Assembly (NCBI GenBank): GCA_035578005.1
Contig: DATJYK010000453.1
Coordinates: forward strand, 48,946-112,945
Reading direction: 5' to 3'
Length of the DNA stretch: 64,000 nucleotides
Source of the DNA: Gp13-AA77 sp035578005
Lineage (GTDB): Bacteria > Acidobacteriota > Terriglobia > UBA7540
Both the position numbers and the translations under genes were made by a program. Each line of letters opens with the position of its first letter. Position 1 is the first letter of the stretch. The notes beneath the pieces are model-generated. The model was not told the DNA's origin, did not search any database, and worked only from the letters and a program-made list of their open reading frames with translations. This document shows, in pieces, positions 17,228 to 25,915 of the stretch.

Positions 17228-18921
17228 ACGGGATTGACGGCTGCCTGGTCACGGACGATCGGCAAAAGCACTCGGATCCGGGTCCCCACGCCAGGCTCAC
17301 TCTCAATTTCCATGCGGCCACCCGCGTTCCAAACGATCGACCGGCAGATCGATAGGCCAAGGCCATTGCCGTTCTTCTTGGTGGTGAAGAAGGGCTCGTG
17401 AATCCGGAACATGGCGTCGGCGGGGATTCCGCAGCCAGTATCATTGACGAGGATTGCGAAATGATCGCCGGCGATTTCAGTCATGATCGAGAGTACGCCG
17501 CCCGTGGGCATGGCGTCCTTGGCGTTCGTCGCGAGATTAAGCAGCAGTTGTTCCAGGTCACCCTGTGCCGTTTGAATATTGGGAACCACATCCCCCAACT
17601 GAACGTCCAATTGAATTCGCTGGCGTTCCAGGCCGTCTCTCAGCACTGCGAGCGTGTTATCCAGCGCGCGGCGCACATTAGCCTGAACACTGCCTTGGCT
17701 CGCATCTCGCGCCAGGGCCAGCATTCCACCGAAAATCCTCCGGCAGGTCTGTATGGATTGTTCGATTTGTTGAAGGTCCTGCAAGAAAGTTTCAGCTTGC
17801 AATCTGTCGGATTGGACGTCCACTGAGATCTGTTGAACCAGCGGAAGCACGCAGCCGAGGGCGTTATTCACATCGTGTGACACACCGCGGAGAAGATTGG
17901 CGACGGCGTGTTTCTTTTCCGCCTCCAACATTTTGGTTTCGAGGGTAACCGCTCTTTGAGAATTCTGGATGGCCACAGCGGCAAGCGGCGTGAAACGTTG
18001 AACCAGGTCCGCCTCATAGCCGCTGAAAGAATCGGGATTGCATGCGGCCACTTTCAACAGCCCCAGAACGCCCTCCCGCGTTGCCAGGGGTGCGCAGAGC
18101 ATGCAGAATTCGCGGCGGTCAGGAGAGGAGCTCTCAACTGGTTTGTTGTAGTCTAGCAGTTCCGCGAGCCTGTTTGACTCTGCTCCCGACCACTCGTCCC
18201 AGCCGCCATTTCGCCGGTTAAAACCGTAAACCGGGTTACCACGCAGCAGCGCCCAAATGTCATCGTTCACGGGCAGCTTGAGCCCTATCCTGCGGCTCTT
18301 GCCTTTCAGCCAGGCAATCTGTTCGGCTACCAACTCAAGGGCATTCTCGCGCCGATTGCAGATGAGCAGTGCCGAAGAGTGGTCGTAATGCGTCAGGGAG
18401 CGCAGGCCGTGCAGAATCTGGTAAAAGAGGTCCTGGGGGCGCAACTGTTCCAGTATTTTGCGATCGATTTGTGACCGCACGTCAATGTTCCGCTGCCAGT
18501 CCACAAGCTCGATCGATTCTGAGATGAGTTTCGACACTCGCCGCAGTGCGATGTAGCTCGACGGTATCTCGAATGGCTGCACTCCCCTCAAGGCCAGCAC
18601 CGCCCACAAACGACTGCGGCGATTGATGGGCGCCATGATGATGTTGGGCGGAATCCGGGGCCGTTGCTTCTGGATGAACGCCGCAAGGCAGGCTGCGTCC
18701 CACTCTCCCCCTCGCGGAATCACTGCCATCAGTTCCGCGCTCGAACCGTCGGGCGCGACCACCGCGATGCATCCATCCTCGGCCTTGAAATGTTCACAAG
18801 TGCGGCGGAGGGAAAGTCTGAGCGCGTTTTGGTCTTCGCGCACCCCTCTGAGATTAGTCTTCAGCTCGTCGAGAAACGCCCAGAGAGCAAGCTCACTCGA
18901 TTTGTTGCGGGCCTCATTCAT
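17224..18921 (-). CDS. GAF-domain sensor histidine kinase
   Basis: A 565-residue soluble kinase. The N-terminal half has two GAF-like sensory regions (about 35-140 and 160-335; CAPLATREGVLGLLKVAACN is typical of the second). The dimerisation box LLRGVSHDVNNALG carries the phosphoacceptor His near 348. The HATPase domain has the N box LLLNLATNAKDAM, G1 VNDTGCGIP, F box HEPFFTTKKNG and G2 GNGLGLSICRSIV. There is no transmembrane segment, so the signal is cytoplasmic. It overlaps the REC-SpoIIE gene downstream by 4 bp and is its evident cognate kinase. Confidence 0.94.
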   Translation of the reverse strand: MNEARNKSSELALWAFLDELKTNLRGVREDQNALRLSLRRTCEHFKAEDGCIAVVAPDGSSAELMAVIPRGGEWDAACLAAFIQKQRPRIPPNIIMAPINRRSRLWAVLALRGVQPFEIPSSYIALRRVSKLISESIELVDWQRNIDVRSQIDRKILEQLRPQDLFYQILHGLRSLTHYDHSSALLICNRRENALELVAEQIAWLKGKSRRIGLKLPVNDDIWALLRGNPVYGFNRRNGGWDEWSGAESNRLAELLDYNKPVESSSPDRREFCMLCAPLATREGVLGLLKVAACNPDSFSGYEADLVQRFTPLAAVAIQNSQRAVTLETKMLEAEKKHAVANLLRGVSHDVNNALGCVLPLVQQISVDVQSDRLQAETFLQDLQQIEQSIQTCRRIFGGMLALARDASQGSVQANVRRALDNTLAVLRDGLERQRIQLDVQLGDVVPNIQTAQGDLEQLLLNLATNAKDAMPTGGVLSIMTEIAGDHFAILVNDTGCGIPADAMFRIHEPFFTTKKNGNGLGLSICRSIVWNAGGRMEIESEPGVGTRIRVLLPIVRDQAAVNPV

Positions 18922-19059
18922 CGAAATCGCCGCCTCTCGGCACGTTCTTGTGTACGTCGATTGCCGCTACCTTGCAGGATCGTATCCTCTGGCGCGAAAT
19001 GGAACATACGCCACACATCCTGGTATGCCATCCCTGGTGCCTGCTCTTGCAGGATTCTT

Positions 19060-20178
19060 CTAGAGTACGCCCACGTCTCGATGCGTGGGAACGGGCCGGG
19101 CGGGTTTGAAGCAGTCAAGACTGACGATCCGTGAGAAATACGCTGTTCCGGTACAGGCGCGAAGAGACGCTTCAAAGGTCGTGCGCAAGGCCTCGGGAGC
19201 GATTTGGGCGCGTGCGTTAACCAGGAGGGACGCCTCCGCGGACTGGCCGGCTACCTCGCCGCTCAGCCAGGGCCCGTCAGCGATGCCCGTCAGGTTCCCG
19301 CTTATGCAGCCGCCCGATGTTTCTAGGAACACTTTGATGTGTGCGACCTCGCAGCCACAGGTCATCAGGGCGTCTCGCATATTTTGTAGAAGATGCGCGC
19401 CCATCACCTTCCAATCGCTGCCGTTGGCGCTTGCCAGCTCGGCGCGGGCGTTAAGCCACCCGAGTACCGCCTCTCCCTCAGCGTATAAGTCGTAGTCCAC
19501 ATCGATCGATCGATCGCCCGCAGGCCTCGATTCCCCCACGAGGGCCAGCCACGAGTCGAAGCCTTGTCCTGTCCGTGCCGAGATTGAGATCACTGGAGTG
19601 CCCGGAAATTGCTGTTTCACCAGTCCTTCGATGCGACCCAGCTCGTTTCCCGAGAGAAGATCGGCTTTATTGATCACAATCGCGTCTGCCTCTTCGAGCT
19701 GCTTCCGAAGGATGTAGTACACGCTCTCGGTAAACCTTGCGGAATTCCTTTCATTGAAGGCCTCAGCCAGACGTCCTGGGTCAACCAGCACCGTGAAGGG
19801 CGCAACCTGGACCTCATTTGGATAAAGCCGCCGCAAAGGCCGCACCACGGTTGCCGCCAGATCCGTGCAGCTACCCACAGGCTCTGCCAGGATGATCTCC
19901 GGCTGGCTGCGCTCCGCTAAGTTATGGATACTGGCAACCAGTTGGTCGAACCTGCAGCAAAAACACCCGCCGCTGACCTCGCCGACCGCGAGTCCCTGCC
20001 GGCGCAGGAGTTCCGTATCCACAAGGTTGGAAGCTTGATCGTTCGCGATTAATGCCACCCTCCTGCCCTCGGTCTCGAACTCCTCAGCCGGTCGCCGCAA
20101 CAGGGTGGTCTTGCCTGATCCAAGAAATCCGCCCACCGGCACGAGTCTGATTGGGCGAGTGATGTTGGGACTGTTCAT
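19060..20178 (-). CDS. CobW/COG0523-type P-loop GTPase (metallochaperone family)
   Basis: A 372-residue G3E GTPase. The Walker A motif GGFLGSGKT is at 16-24, the metal-binding CxCC motif GGCFCC at 70-75 (Cys72, 74, 75), and the base-recognition motif NKAD near 168. Family members hand metals (Zn, Co, Fe) to client proteins. The C-terminal CobW_C domain is not obvious: it has cysteines (LMTCGCEVAH) but lacks a clear His-rich zinc tail, so the metal is not assigned. It is 138 bp upstream of the histidine kinase, same strand, perhaps a separate transcript. No zinc-uptake or cobalamin genes are nearby. Confidence 0.85.
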   Translation of the reverse strand: MNSPNITRPIRLVPVGGFLGSGKTTLLRRPAEEFETEGRRVALIANDQASNLVDTELLRRQGLAVGEVSGGCFCCRFDQLVASIHNLAERSQPEIILAEPVGSCTDLAATVVRPLRRLYPNEVQVAPFTVLVDPGRLAEAFNERNSARFTESVYYILRKQLEEADAIVINKADLLSGNELGRIEGLVKQQFPGTPVISISARTGQGFDSWLALVGESRPAGDRSIDVDYDLYAEGEAVLGWLNARAELASANGSDWKVMGAHLLQNMRDALMTCGCEVAHIKVFLETSGGCISGNLTGIADGPWLSGEVAGQSAEASLLVNARAQIAPEALRTTFEASLRACTGTAYFSRIVSLDCFKPARPVPTHRDVGVL

Positions 20179-20242
20179 AAAGAGTCGCGTCTCTGCGCCC
20201 GCGCTTCATACATTTTCATCCGCTCAGTATAGCGCGCCAAAG

Positions 20243-20722
20243 GCCTAGCCCGCATTTCTCGCCAGGACTCGAAAAGGGCGGGGCTTCAGCCCCGCGGAAT
20301 CCTGCGAAATCGTGGCCTTCGTGTTCCGCTCTCGCCGCGCAGCTTGCCGTCAGCAACCTGCGCCGAGAGCGGAACACGTCAAAATATCAAACCGACGTTG
20401 TAACGGCGGGCCTGGAAGAGTCTGTCCCTTGGGGCCCTTGGCCCGCGAAAGGTCATGAAAATCGCCGTCCTTGTCGGGCGGGTTCGTAGGGCCGGGGCAA
20501 GCCCGGGCCCTACGAGGCGACGACGGCCGCATTTTCGACCCTGTGTGAAAACTCGGCTGGCGCGTGCCGGGCCGTGGACCCCCGCCTGCGCGGGGGTGAC
20601 GCCATTGGATTTACGGGGTCTACCAAATCGCGTCATTCCCGCGAAGGCGGGAATCCACGAGTTTTCACACAAACTCTGGAAGCCCCGCCCTTTTCGAGTC
20701 CTGGTAAGAAATGCAGGCTAGG
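20243..20722. repeat. Inverted-repeat element, family 1 copy B, with a nested insertion
   Basis: Left end GCCTAGCCCGCATTTCTCGC (20243 on) matches the complement of the right end (20676-20722). The inner hairpin GTGTTCCGCTCTCG / CGAGAGCGGAACAC spans 20321-20377. The right GC-rich arm is split: GGCGGGC-CTGGAAG ends at 20418 and CTGGAAG-CCCCGCCC resumes at 20676, so 20419-20682 looks like an insertion with a 7-bp duplicated target CTGGAAG. The element fills almost all of the 592-bp gap between the CobW gene and the next gene; no gene is seen in the gap. Confidence 0.8.
20543..20670. repeat. Inverted-repeat element, family 3, nested in copy B
   Basis: Flanked by GTGTGAAAACTCG (20543-20555) and its exact complement CGAGTTTTCACAC (20658-20670). 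Inside are two REP-like palindromes, CCCCCGCCTGCGCGGGGGT and CATTCCCGCGAAGGCGGGAA. Confidence 0.8.
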
Positions 20723-20770
20723 GCGTCTCTGTTTGAAATGACGGTTTTTCGGAGCGGTTTTTGCCGAACC

Positions 20771-21994
20771 TCAATACGTGAAGGACTGAATCTCGCCGGT
20801 GGCGGGACCATCCACATATCCGGAGCGCATGCTGGGGTGAAGCGCAATATGAACTCCGACCACGTTGAACGCATTCGAGAAGGCGAATCCGTTAAGCGTT
20901 TCCTTAAGGTTCCCGTTGGTGTCGTAAACGTAGATTGTGCTGCCGGTCGGAGCTGAACTCGACACCGGCTGGGCAATCAAGAACAGCTTGTGGGTGGGAT
21001 CGTACTCCACGTCCGCACCACTGAAAATTTGCTGCTCGCCCGAACCCGGCAGCACCACGGTGAATCCGCTCTGGGTGGAGAGGTCATAAAATTCCACGTT
21101 AGCATCGTCTTCAGTCGTCGTGCAGAAGATGCCGTCCGCCGAGTCCACGGCCAATCCGTTGACGAAACCGTACCCGATGCCGGTAAACTCGCTAAACGTA
21201 CCCTGAGTGAGATCCACCAGGCCAATGACGGGACGGCAACCGAAACATCCGTCTCCTCCCCCCAAAACCGCTTGGTTTGTGGTGCTATCGTAGCCGATCG
21301 GCGGGGGCACGCTGCCAAAGTTGAGAGAGTCGGTAATCTTGACGACCGGCCCGAACGTGTTGGCGGCGACATTGGAGGAAAAGACCCACGGAATAAAGGC
21401 TCCGCTGTTGTCGTAGACGAACACAGCGACGTCCGGCTCTCCTTGGCTGCGGCTCACCCCTCCCGGCATAATGATGTGCTTAGTCCCGGTCCCGATCGGG
21501 GGGGTCCAGGCGCCTGTGAATTTGTTGCCGGCGAGTGGATTCAAGGTGTTGAACGTGCGGCTGACCACGTAGATTCCCTGGACGTGCTCGCGCTCCACGA
21601 GCCCGACACTCGTGCCCACTACACCCATGGTAACGAAATCATCAAGTGTTTGTGTCTCCGATACCACCTTGACGATCTGCCCCGTCTTCTGACTAAAAGT
21701 TTCGCTGGCGGCCAAGTAATTCCCGTTAGGAAGCAATTGGGACTCACTGAGCAAGCCCTCGGAGCCGTTCTGATCAATATCGAACCCAAAGACCTGCCCG
21801 CCGAACTTGGACTGGACGATAACCTTCCCGGGTCCGGCCGAAGGATCGGGCTGGAATTCGCTCACCTGGGCCAGCGCCATACCCGTGCAAAACGTCAGCA
21901 CCGCCACGCAGGATAGTGCGGCCCGCCATAGGCCAGCAGGCTGCAAGATGATTTTTCGCGAAAAGGCGCCTGGGGTGTTTCTTCTAGTGTCCAT
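20771..21994 (-). CDS. Secreted beta-propeller-like protein of unknown function
   Basis: A 407-residue protein with a signal peptide (LWRAALSCVAVLTFCTGMALAQ). The mature part is rich in short beta-strand repeats with Asp/Gly turns (VFGFDIDQNGSEG, VAVFVYDNSGAF, VNGLAVDSADGIFC, VEFYDLSTQSG, IYVYDTNGNLKETLNGF), the look of a six- or seven-bladed propeller related to NHL or SMP-30-like folds. A CFGCRP pair of cysteines is present but no enzyme motif. Function unknown; perhaps a secreted binding protein. It is followed on the same strand by nothing for about 590 bp because of the repeat elements. Confidence 0.75.
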   Translation of the reverse strand: MDTRRNTPGAFSRKIILQPAGLWRAALSCVAVLTFCTGMALAQVSEFQPDPSAGPGKVIVQSKFGGQVFGFDIDQNGSEGLLSESQLLPNGNYLAASETFSQKTGQIVKVVSETQTLDDFVTMGVVGTSVGLVEREHVQGIYVVSRTFNTLNPLAGNKFTGAWTPPIGTGTKHIIMPGGVSRSQGEPDVAVFVYDNSGAFIPWVFSSNVAANTFGPVVKITDSLNFGSVPPPIGYDSTTNQAVLGGGDGCFGCRPVIGLVDLTQGTFSEFTGIGYGFVNGLAVDSADGIFCTTTEDDANVEFYDLSTQSGFTVVLPGSGEQQIFSGADVEYDPTHKLFLIAQPVSSSAPTGSTIYVYDTNGNLKETLNGFAFSNAFNVVGVHIALHPSMRSGYVDGPATGEIQSFTY

Positions 21995-22124
21995 TTCTCT
22001 CTCCTGTCATAGCTGGAAATGCCCAGCGGGTATAGATAAGGCTATGCCAGCCGCCCTGCGCTTGTGTCACAGATTTGTCAAAATTGGAGGAGGGACCTCT
22101 CGATTTTCGTGTTCGCGGGAATAG

Positions 22125-23720
22125 CTACTGCTTCTTCTCTTCCTTCAGGCCGAAGCAATAGACACGTGACTCATGATCGACGGCGTAGACTTTGCCGTCC
22201 GCCACCGCCAACCCGCTGAAATGCACCCAGTCGGGGATGGCGTCACCGCTTTGGTACAGCGTTTTGCCGGTCTTGGCGTCCAGCGCGTAAAGCACCGCGT
22301 TCTTGGTGTCGAGTCGGCGTTGTGCGTCGGTGAGTAGCTTGAAGCCAGGAGAAAGATTCACGATCACCGCGCCTTGGGTAACCTGCATGGGATTCTCGCC
22401 TGTGGATAAGCCGAAGACAACGCCATTGGCGATCACCACCGGCTCGGGAAGGTTGAAATCGCCCGAGATCCATGCCGGCTGCAAAATGGGCTTCTTGGTC
22501 GCCGGATCGCGAACCACCTTGAAGGCCATCACGGAGCCATGGGGGGCCGGCCCGTTGGTTTGCGGGAAGGTGGGAGCATGCTTGGACACGGGCCCCCAAA
22601 TCGGCACGTAGACCCACGTCTGTTCATCCAAATCTCGCCAGGCGGAAGGCGCTCCCCAAACGCCCTTACCCTCGAACGCTTTTTCGTCGTTCGCGAGATG
22701 TAAAGTATAAAGCGGAGTTTGATGGTCCTTGTCTCCCAAGGCATCGGCGTCCAGCAGGTAGAACGCCGCTTCCTTGCCCGCGACGGCCAACAGGTTGTAA
22801 TTCTCGTAGCCGAACGACACCGGGCTCCCCGAACCCATATCCAGGTCATAACGGCTGACTTCCTTCCAGTTGGTGGGCGTGTAGTAGTCGATCAGCTTGA
22901 GGTCGGGCAGCGAGGCCGCCAACACACTGTTAGCGAACTCGCCGTTCCAGGGCTGAAAATCGCCGTCTCCGGTGGCCGCATAGATTTTGCCGTTGGCGCC
23001 GATCACAGCCCCGCCGCGCCCCCAAATCCCTCCTCCACCGCTCGAAATATAGAGATCGCGAACCGCGGGACGCCGTGGGTCGTGAATGTCGATGCCATAG
23101 AATCCTGATTGAGCGCCTCCGCAGCCCTGGGAAATGGCTGTGTAGATGAAGCCGTCGAAGAGATTCAGGCTCCAATTTTTGGAAAAGGCTGGGACAAACT
23201 GCGCGGGACCGAACTTGATCTGGCCGGTGCCCAGGTCCAGCCCGTAAAGCCGACCGTCTACGGCAACGGCGTAAATGCTGTTTGTGCTGCGGTCGATCAC
23301 CGGCGTAGCATTCACTCCATTCGGGCACAGCCACATTCCCGCGTCTTTGGGCAGCACATGCGATTCGAAGTCGACTTTCCATACCTGGTCTCCCGTGGCC
23401 GCGTCGAGAGCGTAAATGTTGTCGCCGCTGCCCGCCACATAAACCAGGGTTTTCATGCCCGACGTGGTGACTACACCACTCGCCACCACGGGCGCTGTGA
23501 GGGCCGTAAGCGATTTTGGTTCGTTCTTAACCTGCGTCTTCCACTTGAGCTCGAGCTGGCTGACATTCTCAGGGGTCAGCGTGGATTCTTCAAAGGCCCA
23601 TCCGCTGCGCTGTGGATCATGCCCGAAGGTGGGCCAATCCGCTCCGTACCTCCTTCGTGCCGGTAGAGAAAAGGCACAGACAAGCATCACGAACGCGACA
23701 GACTTCCAGGCAGCTTTCAT
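22125..23720 (-). CDS. Secreted PQQ-type beta-propeller protein
   Basis: A 531-residue protein with a signal peptide (VAFVMLVCAFSLPA). It begins DWPTFGHDPQRSGWAFEEST, the usual opening of secreted quinoprotein-like propellers, followed by blade repeats such as VYVAGSGDNIYALDAATGDQVWKVDF, given here in part (NIYALDAATGDQVWKV), LYGLDLGTGQIKFGPAQF and LYALDAKTGKTLYQSG. The WxxFGHD and ALDAxTG signatures support a PQQ-like fold. I do not see the Glu/Asn/Asp catalytic set of methanol dehydrogenases with confidence, so enzyme activity is uncertain. Downstream on the same strand is the other secreted propeller. Confidence 0.85.
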   Translation of the reverse strand: MKAAWKSVAFVMLVCAFSLPARRRYGADWPTFGHDPQRSGWAFEESTLTPENVSQLELKWKTQVKNEPKSLTALTAPVVASGVVTTSGMKTLVYVAGSGDNIYALDAATGDQVWKVDFESHVLPKDAGMWLCPNGVNATPVIDRSTNSIYAVAVDGRLYGLDLGTGQIKFGPAQFVPAFSKNWSLNLFDGFIYTAISQGCGGAQSGFYGIDIHDPRRPAVRDLYISSGGGGIWGRGGAVIGANGKIYAATGDGDFQPWNGEFANSVLAASLPDLKLIDYYTPTNWKEVSRYDLDMGSGSPVSFGYENYNLLAVAGKEAAFYLLDADALGDKDHQTPLYTLHLANDEKAFEGKGVWGAPSAWRDLDEQTWVYVPIWGPVSKHAPTFPQTNGPAPHGSVMAFKVVRDPATKKPILQPAWISGDFNLPEPVVIANGVVFGLSTGENPMQVTQGAVIVNLSPGFKLLTDAQRRLDTKNAVLYALDAKTGKTLYQSGDAIPDWVHFSGLAVADGKVYAVDHESRVYCFGLKEEKKQ

Positions 23721-23797
23721 CGAGTCTCCTTCGATTAGTCAGACAGAATCATTCATCGCGCCTACGTTCGCACGAGTGTGCTCGCGCGTCACCCCGC

Positions 23798-24652
23798 TCA
23801 CGCCAGAGCGTGGCGAATGTATGCGAGGGCATCCGCCACACCCTTCACCGCGTCCACGTTTTGAACTCCCCACTCAACATTGACGCCGTGCTTGAACTGC
23901 AGGGACTGCAACGTCTTCAGAATGGGAGTCAGGGGCGTGGGGCCCTTACCGAACGGATAGTCAGTGGTTTTGGCGTCCCGGCCTTCGTCCTTCAGGTGAA
24001 CGCTAACGATGCGGCTGAAATGGTCGCGGATGAATGTAACGGGATCGTCGCCGTCAGAATAGAGATGACCCACGTCGAGCGTGGCGCCAATCCAGTGCGA
24101 AGTGTTCCGGAACGCTTCGACGTAGCCCGCGGCCGAGCCCACCTCATGCGGGTCGGGAGGGTTGTACACCTCATTGTGCAGCCCCACCGCGATCTTATAT
24201 TTTTGGCAAGCTTGGTCAAGCCGAGGGAGCAAGCTGGTATTAAAGTTTCCACTCAGAGCCATCACACCGAGGGTTTTTCCGGCTTCGAAGCACCGCGCAA
24301 TCTGTTCGTCGCTCGCGTTGTCGGGCACATCTACAAAATAGGAAGTGATCTTGACTCCCGCACCCGCGAACCGCTCTTTCCAGCTCGTGAGCTCGGAGTC
24401 TGACGACTTGAGCGGATCGAGGTGACCGTTCCAAAGCTCCGCGCTCGAAAAGCCGATGCTGGCGATATTCTTAAGGGCATCGGCCAAAGGCATGTCACGA
24501 AAGCTCCAGGTCATGCACCCGATCTGCAAGCCGCCGATCACCGACGAAGGAGGCTGTGGCGCCGCGGCAGCGCGCAAGGACGGCACAGCGGCAAGCGCCG
24601 CGGCACTCTGCAGTCCTGTCCGGATGAATTCTCTTCGCGATGTTGTATTCAC
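23798..24652 (-). CDS. Tat-exported sugar phosphate isomerase/epimerase-like TIM barrel protein
   Basis: A 284-residue protein with a twin-arginine signal (TTSRREFIRTGLQSAAALAA), so it is exported folded. The barrel shows IGFSSAELWNGHLDP, VGLHNEVYNPPDP, GATLDVGHLYSDG and IVSVHLKDEGRD, with Glu, His and Asp residues in positions of metal ligands. Such Tat-exported relatives are frequent in Acidobacteriota and Planctomycetota and lack assigned substrates. The partial gene at 1-702 is a cytoplasmic relative. The neighbours (propellers, amidohydrolase, fucosidase) suggest sugar catabolism. Confidence 0.9.
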   Translation of the reverse strand: MNTTSRREFIRTGLQSAAALAAVPSLRAAAAPQPPSSVIGGLQIGCMTWSFRDMPLADALKNIASIGFSSAELWNGHLDPLKSSDSELTSWKERFAGAGVKITSYFVDVPDNASDEQIARCFEAGKTLGVMALSGNFNTSLLPRLDQACQKYKIAVGLHNEVYNPPDPHEVGSAAGYVEAFRNTSHWIGATLDVGHLYSDGDDPVTFIRDHFSRIVSVHLKDEGRDAKTTDYPFGKGPTPLTPILKTLQSLQFKHGVNVEWGVQNVDAVKGVADALAYIRHALA

Positions 24653-24675
24653 TGGCCCATCCCCCTTTGGGAATC

Positions 24676-24718
24676 TGTGTCAAAAACTCGTGGATTCCCG
24701 CCTTCGCGGGAATGACGG
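24676..24718. repeat. Solo family 3 repeat end
   Basis: CTGTGTCAAAAACTCGTGGA followed by TTCCCGCCTTCGCGGGAATGA; the same terminus as the element at 20543-20670. It lies in the gap upstream of the Tat-exported isomerase-like gene. Confidence 0.7.
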
Positions 24719-24768
24719 CCCCCGGGTCGTGGCCGATGCCGATCGCTCTGCATCCTCATGTTCCGCCC

Positions 24769-25656
24769 TTACGACGTCGGGTGCAGCACGCGCCATAGAG
24801 TCCCGCTGAAAATGTTCTCCTGTGCCTTCTGAGGCACTTCGCAGGTATCGAGCATCTTGTGGTAACGCTCGAGCGCTCGGTCAAATTCAGGCAAATCGCC
24901 GTCGAAAACGTCGGAGCCAAACACCAGCTTCTCAAAGGCGTTGGCGCCAGACTTCGGAGTGTGCAGGCTCTCTACTCCCGACCACCAGAAAATAGACTTA
25001 AAAATCGCGTAGTTATTCTGAAGCTTGATCAGCGAGGAGCCGGAGAGGTCAAAATAGACATTCGGATTCCATCGCCCGATCTCGGCAGCAAACGCATACT
25101 CGGGATTGCCCATATGAGCGCCGATCAGCGTGAGGCCTGGAAAATGGCGGGCAATGCCGTCGAGTGAAGTCACGCGCTGCCTCTCCACACTCACATCTTC
25201 CGCTACTTTCGGCGTATTCCGCGCAGAGATTCCGGTGTGAAACAGGATGATCATGCCGTATTGTTCCGCCCGTGCATACAACGGCCAGTAGCTTGGATCG
25301 TTATAGTCCTTGCGTGGGTTTTCCAGCTCACCAAGCCCGCGGAAGCCGGCGGCATGAAACCGGTCGATCTGTTCGAGGGCGTGGGCATCGTCCACGTCGA
25401 TACTTCCAAAGCCGACCAGCCGGTTCGAGTGCTGGTCGATAAAGGGCTTGGTGGACGCGAGATCGCGGGGCAGGACCAGCAGAAATGTCATGCCGTCAAC
25501 GGAGTCGAGCTTGGCCAGCAGCTTCTGAAGAAACGCCGGATCGCCGTTGTGATGAACGTGGCAGTCAATGATTCGCGGCGGCGCGGATTGCGCAAGGGCC
25601 GTGACGGCAGACACCGCGAACCACAATACCGCCCAAGCCCAGCGTAGCGTTCTCAT
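24769..25656 (-). CDS. Secreted amidohydrolase-family (amidohydrolase_2) protein
   Basis: A 295-residue protein with a signal peptide (WAVLWFAVSAVTALAQSA). The metal site is typical of the family: IIDCHVHHNGD (HxH), MIILFHTGIS, LIGAHMGNPEY and FGSDVFDGDLPEF with the final Asp. ENIFSGTLWRVLHP at the C-terminus matches the NIF..N.ARLL region of amidohydrolase_2 enzymes. Substrate unknown; relatives hydrolyse lactones or decarboxylate aromatics. The gene lies between the Tat-exported isomerase and the alpha-L-fucosidase, all on the minus strand, which would fit a sugar lactonase, but that is an inference. Confidence 0.87.
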   Translation of the reverse strand: MRTLRWAWAVLWFAVSAVTALAQSAPPRIIDCHVHHNGDPAFLQKLLAKLDSVDGMTFLLVLPRDLASTKPFIDQHSNRLVGFGSIDVDDAHALEQIDRFHAAGFRGLGELENPRKDYNDPSYWPLYARAEQYGMIILFHTGISARNTPKVAEDVSVERQRVTSLDGIARHFPGLTLIGAHMGNPEYAFAAEIGRWNPNVYFDLSGSSLIKLQNNYAIFKSIFWWSGVESLHTPKSGANAFEKLVFGSDVFDGDLPEFDRALERYHKMLDTCEVPQKAQENIFSGTLWRVLHPTS

Positions 25657-25730
25657 ACGCTCTCCTGACGCGACGTTCTTCGTACGTCCGCGCCCCTATC
25701 TCCTCAACACGGCATTGCTTCTGCCCGAAG

Positions 25731-25855
25731 AAACCTCAACGCAGAGATCACTGAGGCCTCGCAGAGGACGCCGAGAGCAAAACCGGATGAGCGCATGCTT
25801 TCTGCCTTCTCCGTGTCGTCTGTGAGCCCTCTGCGACCTCTGTGTTGAGGCTTTG
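25731..25855. repeat. Inverted repeat with CGCAGAGG / CCTCTGCG arms
   Basis: Left arm AAACCTCAACGCAGAG..., with GAGGCCTCGCAGAGG, from 25731 to 25767; right arm CCTCTGCGACCTCTGTGTTG from 25828. This type of purine-rich repeat (CACAGAGG units) is common between genes of many bacteria. It fills the 259-bp gap upstream of the amidohydrolase gene. Confidence 0.75.
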
Positions 25856-25915
25856 CCTTTTGCGCGCAGTCCGAACTCACCCGATTCGCCGCATGGAGGC
25901 TGCGCGACCGTGCTG

